Of a stretch of DNA of 64,000 nt, positions 62,875 through 64,000 are shown piece by piece; the stretch's first letter is position 1; every line of letters starts with the position of its first letter. The stretch spans positions 32,042 through 96,041 of the forward strand of contig NZ_NCJH01000003.1 in NCBI RefSeq assembly GCF_002278925.1, written 5' to 3'. The DNA comes from Polaromonas sp. 39-63-25. Its GTDB lineage: Bacteria; Pseudomonadota; Gammaproteobacteria; Burkholderiales; Burkholderiaceae_C. The notes under the pieces were generated by a model, which ran no database searches, had not been told where the DNA came from, and saw nothing but the letters and a program-made list of their open reading frames with translations. The translations under genes and the position numbers were made by a program.

Positions 62875-64000
62875 TCAGGGCCGGGCGGATGCGGCCTGGG
62901 CATTCGACGATGCGGAGGGGCCGGCCATGGCCGGCGTCCAGCCGCCGCCCATGGCGCGGTACAGCGCCACCCAGGCCGACCGGCGTTCGCGCTGCAGCGT
63001 GGCCAGGGCGGTTTCGGCACCGAGTTGCGCGCGCCGTGCGTCTTCCAGTTCAACCAGGCTGGCCAGGCCATTGCGGTAACGCGCGTCGGTGCCGGTGAAG
63101 GACGCGCGGTATCCGGTCACCGCGGTCTGGGCATCACCTTCGCGTTCGGCGGTGCTCTGCAGCGTGACCAGGGCTTCCTCGACCTCGCGCACGGCTTGCC
63201 GCACCCGCGCGCGGTACAGCGCGGCGGCTTCCTCATAACGCGCCTGCGCCGCATCGACGTCGGCCGCGCGGCGGCCACCATCGAACAGCGGCAAGGTCAG
63301 GGCCAGCGGCCCGATGGACCAGGTGTCGAGTGTGGTGGTCACGCCGCCGGCGCGAGAACGCGAGCTGCCGATGGCGCCGCTCAGGCTCAGGCGCGGGTAA
63401 CGCTCTGCCTGGGCGCTGCCGACGTCGGCGCTGGCGGCCGCGACCTCGCGCTCGGCGTTGAACACGTCGGGACGCTGTGCGAGGGCGTTGGCCGGTACAT
63501 TTGCTATTGAAATCATAGCTGGTTGCGCAGGCAGATCGGGCGCTGCAGCCACTTTTTGCCTGATGTCCGGCTCGGCCAGGCCGGTCAGGGCCACCAGCGC
63601 CTTCAGGTCGAGCTCACACTGCGCGCGCTGCTGCGTGGCCCGGCCGCTGGCCTCGGCCGCACTGGCGCGTGCCAGCGCGTCGGTGGCCGGTGCGGTGAAA
63701 CCGGCGCCGGTGCTCAGCCCCGACAGGCGCGCCGTCTCGCCGCGCGAACTGGCATCGGCCCGTGTCACCGCTTCGAGCTGGCGGCAGGTGCGCAGGCTGT
63801 AGTACTGGTTGGCCACCTCGGCCGCCACCGACACACGTGCGTCATGCCACTGCGCCCGGGCGCCGGCCAGACGTTCGCCGGCGGCATCGCGGCCGGCCAG
63901 CCGGCCGCCGAACACGTCGATTTCCCAGCTCGCCTGCAGGCCGGTCTGCGTGGTGGTCGTGACCGGCGGCGTGCCCGGCCCGGTGGACTGCTGCGAACGG
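62875..64000 (-). CDS. Outer-membrane efflux channel, NodT/TolC family (partial)
   Basis: The third component of the pump. The frame is open across the window's right edge, so the N-terminus (lipobox and first repeat) is missing; about 374 residues remain. Two OEP repeats are recognisable: QASWEIDVFGGRLAGRDA to SAAEASGRATQQRAQCELDL, and RYPRLSLSGAIGSSRSRAGG to the second LAAL-type helix. The linker between the repeats holds the oddity DLPAQPAMISIANVPANALA, encoded by a dispersed repeat (see 63500-63535). It lies 49 bp upstream of the adaptor gene. Confidence 0.9.
   Translation of the reverse strand, partial: RSQQSTGPGTPPVTTTTQTGLQASWEIDVFGGRLAGRDAAGERLAGARAQWHDARVSVAAEVANQYYSLRTCRQLEAVTRADASSRGETARLSGLSTGAGFTAPATDALARASAAEASGRATQQRAQCELDLKALVALTGLAEPDIRQKVAAAPDLPAQPAMISIANVPANALAQRPDVFNAEREVAAASADVGSAQAERYPRLSLSGAIGSSRSRAGGVTTTLDTWSIGPLALTLPLFDGGRRAADVDAAQARYEEAAALYRARVRQAVREVEEALVTLQSTAEREGDAQTAVTGYRASFTGTDARYRNGLASLVELEDARRAQLGAETALATLQRERRSAWVALYRAMGGGWTPAMAGPSASSNAQAASARP
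63500..63535. repeat. Dispersed repeat family A piece inside the efflux-channel gene
   Basis: TTTGCTATTGAAATCATAGC followed by TGGTTGCGCAGGCAG shares the ATAGCTG-T-GCGCAGG core with copy 7 (48840) and copy 8 (58395). It is read in frame as part of AMISIANVPANALA on the minus strand. All other copies in this window are intergenic. Confidence 0.55.

Overview
The window is high-GC DNA from a betaproteobacterium, most likely a Comamonadaceae member (Polaromonas, Rhodoferax or Variovorax neighbourhood). Supporting evidence is the gene content and order (recA-recX, birA-SPOR protein, long-form iorAB), a LexA-type SOS box upstream of recA, and two families of short dispersed intergenic repeats of the kind common in that family. 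This placement comes from recognition, not from a search. I found no rRNA, tRNA, CRISPR array or intact insertion sequence.

Layout. 1-4490: indolepyruvate ferredoxin oxidoreductase iorAB (cut by the left edge) with a divergent LysR regulator. 4583-10542: a SPOR protein and birA, a SET-domain lysine methyltransferase, a thioredoxin-like protein, and topoisomerase III carrying a basic tail and a SWIB domain. 10543-11172: a gene-free stretch of repeats and palindromes. 11173-20853: a glutamine-amidotransferase-like hydrolase, a TctDE-type two-component pair split by a repeat, a MarR regulator, recA-recX, argC, sucCD and a first TerC protein.

21015-30833 is the most striking part: six co-directional genes encoding a CHASE2 Ser/Thr kinase, a PP2C phosphatase, an FHA protein, a CHASE2 class III nucleotide cyclase, a class II cyclic-nucleotide phosphodiesterase-like protein, and a GAF-domain PilB/GspE-like ATPase. 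Both protein phosphorylation and cyclic-nucleotide signalling therefore have a writer and an eraser here, next to a type IV pilus-type motor. It is followed by a TPR/glycosyltransferase, a type IV pilin with a near-perfect sigma-54 promoter, a small unknown gene, an AT-richer set of glycosyl- and methyltransferases, a PglL-type O-oligosaccharyltransferase and a TfpX/TfpZ pilin accessory protein. I read 21-41 kb as a pilus regulation and pilin glycosylation region.

39453-47520: moaC, an M48 protease, small membrane and unknown proteins, a second TerC gene behind a probable yybP-ykoY (manganese) riboswitch, two small metal-binding-type proteins, purB and a glutathione transferase. 47616-57806: an eight-gene minus-strand operon (NTF2-like, SDR, DUF3833 lipoprotein, MFS transporter, chalcone-isomerase-like, Cfa-type methyltransferase, DUF1365, FAD oxidoreductase) of the type linked to photo-oxidative stress and modified membrane fatty acids. 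Nearby are a periplasmic glutathione peroxidase, a MerR-B12 regulator with the cobalamin-ligand residues of CarH/LitR photoreceptors, and a di-iron protein; together they suggest a light-induced membrane lipid response. 57866-64000: rfaE2 and an OMF-MFP-RND efflux operon cut by the right edge, whose outer-membrane gene contains a piece of a dispersed repeat read in frame.
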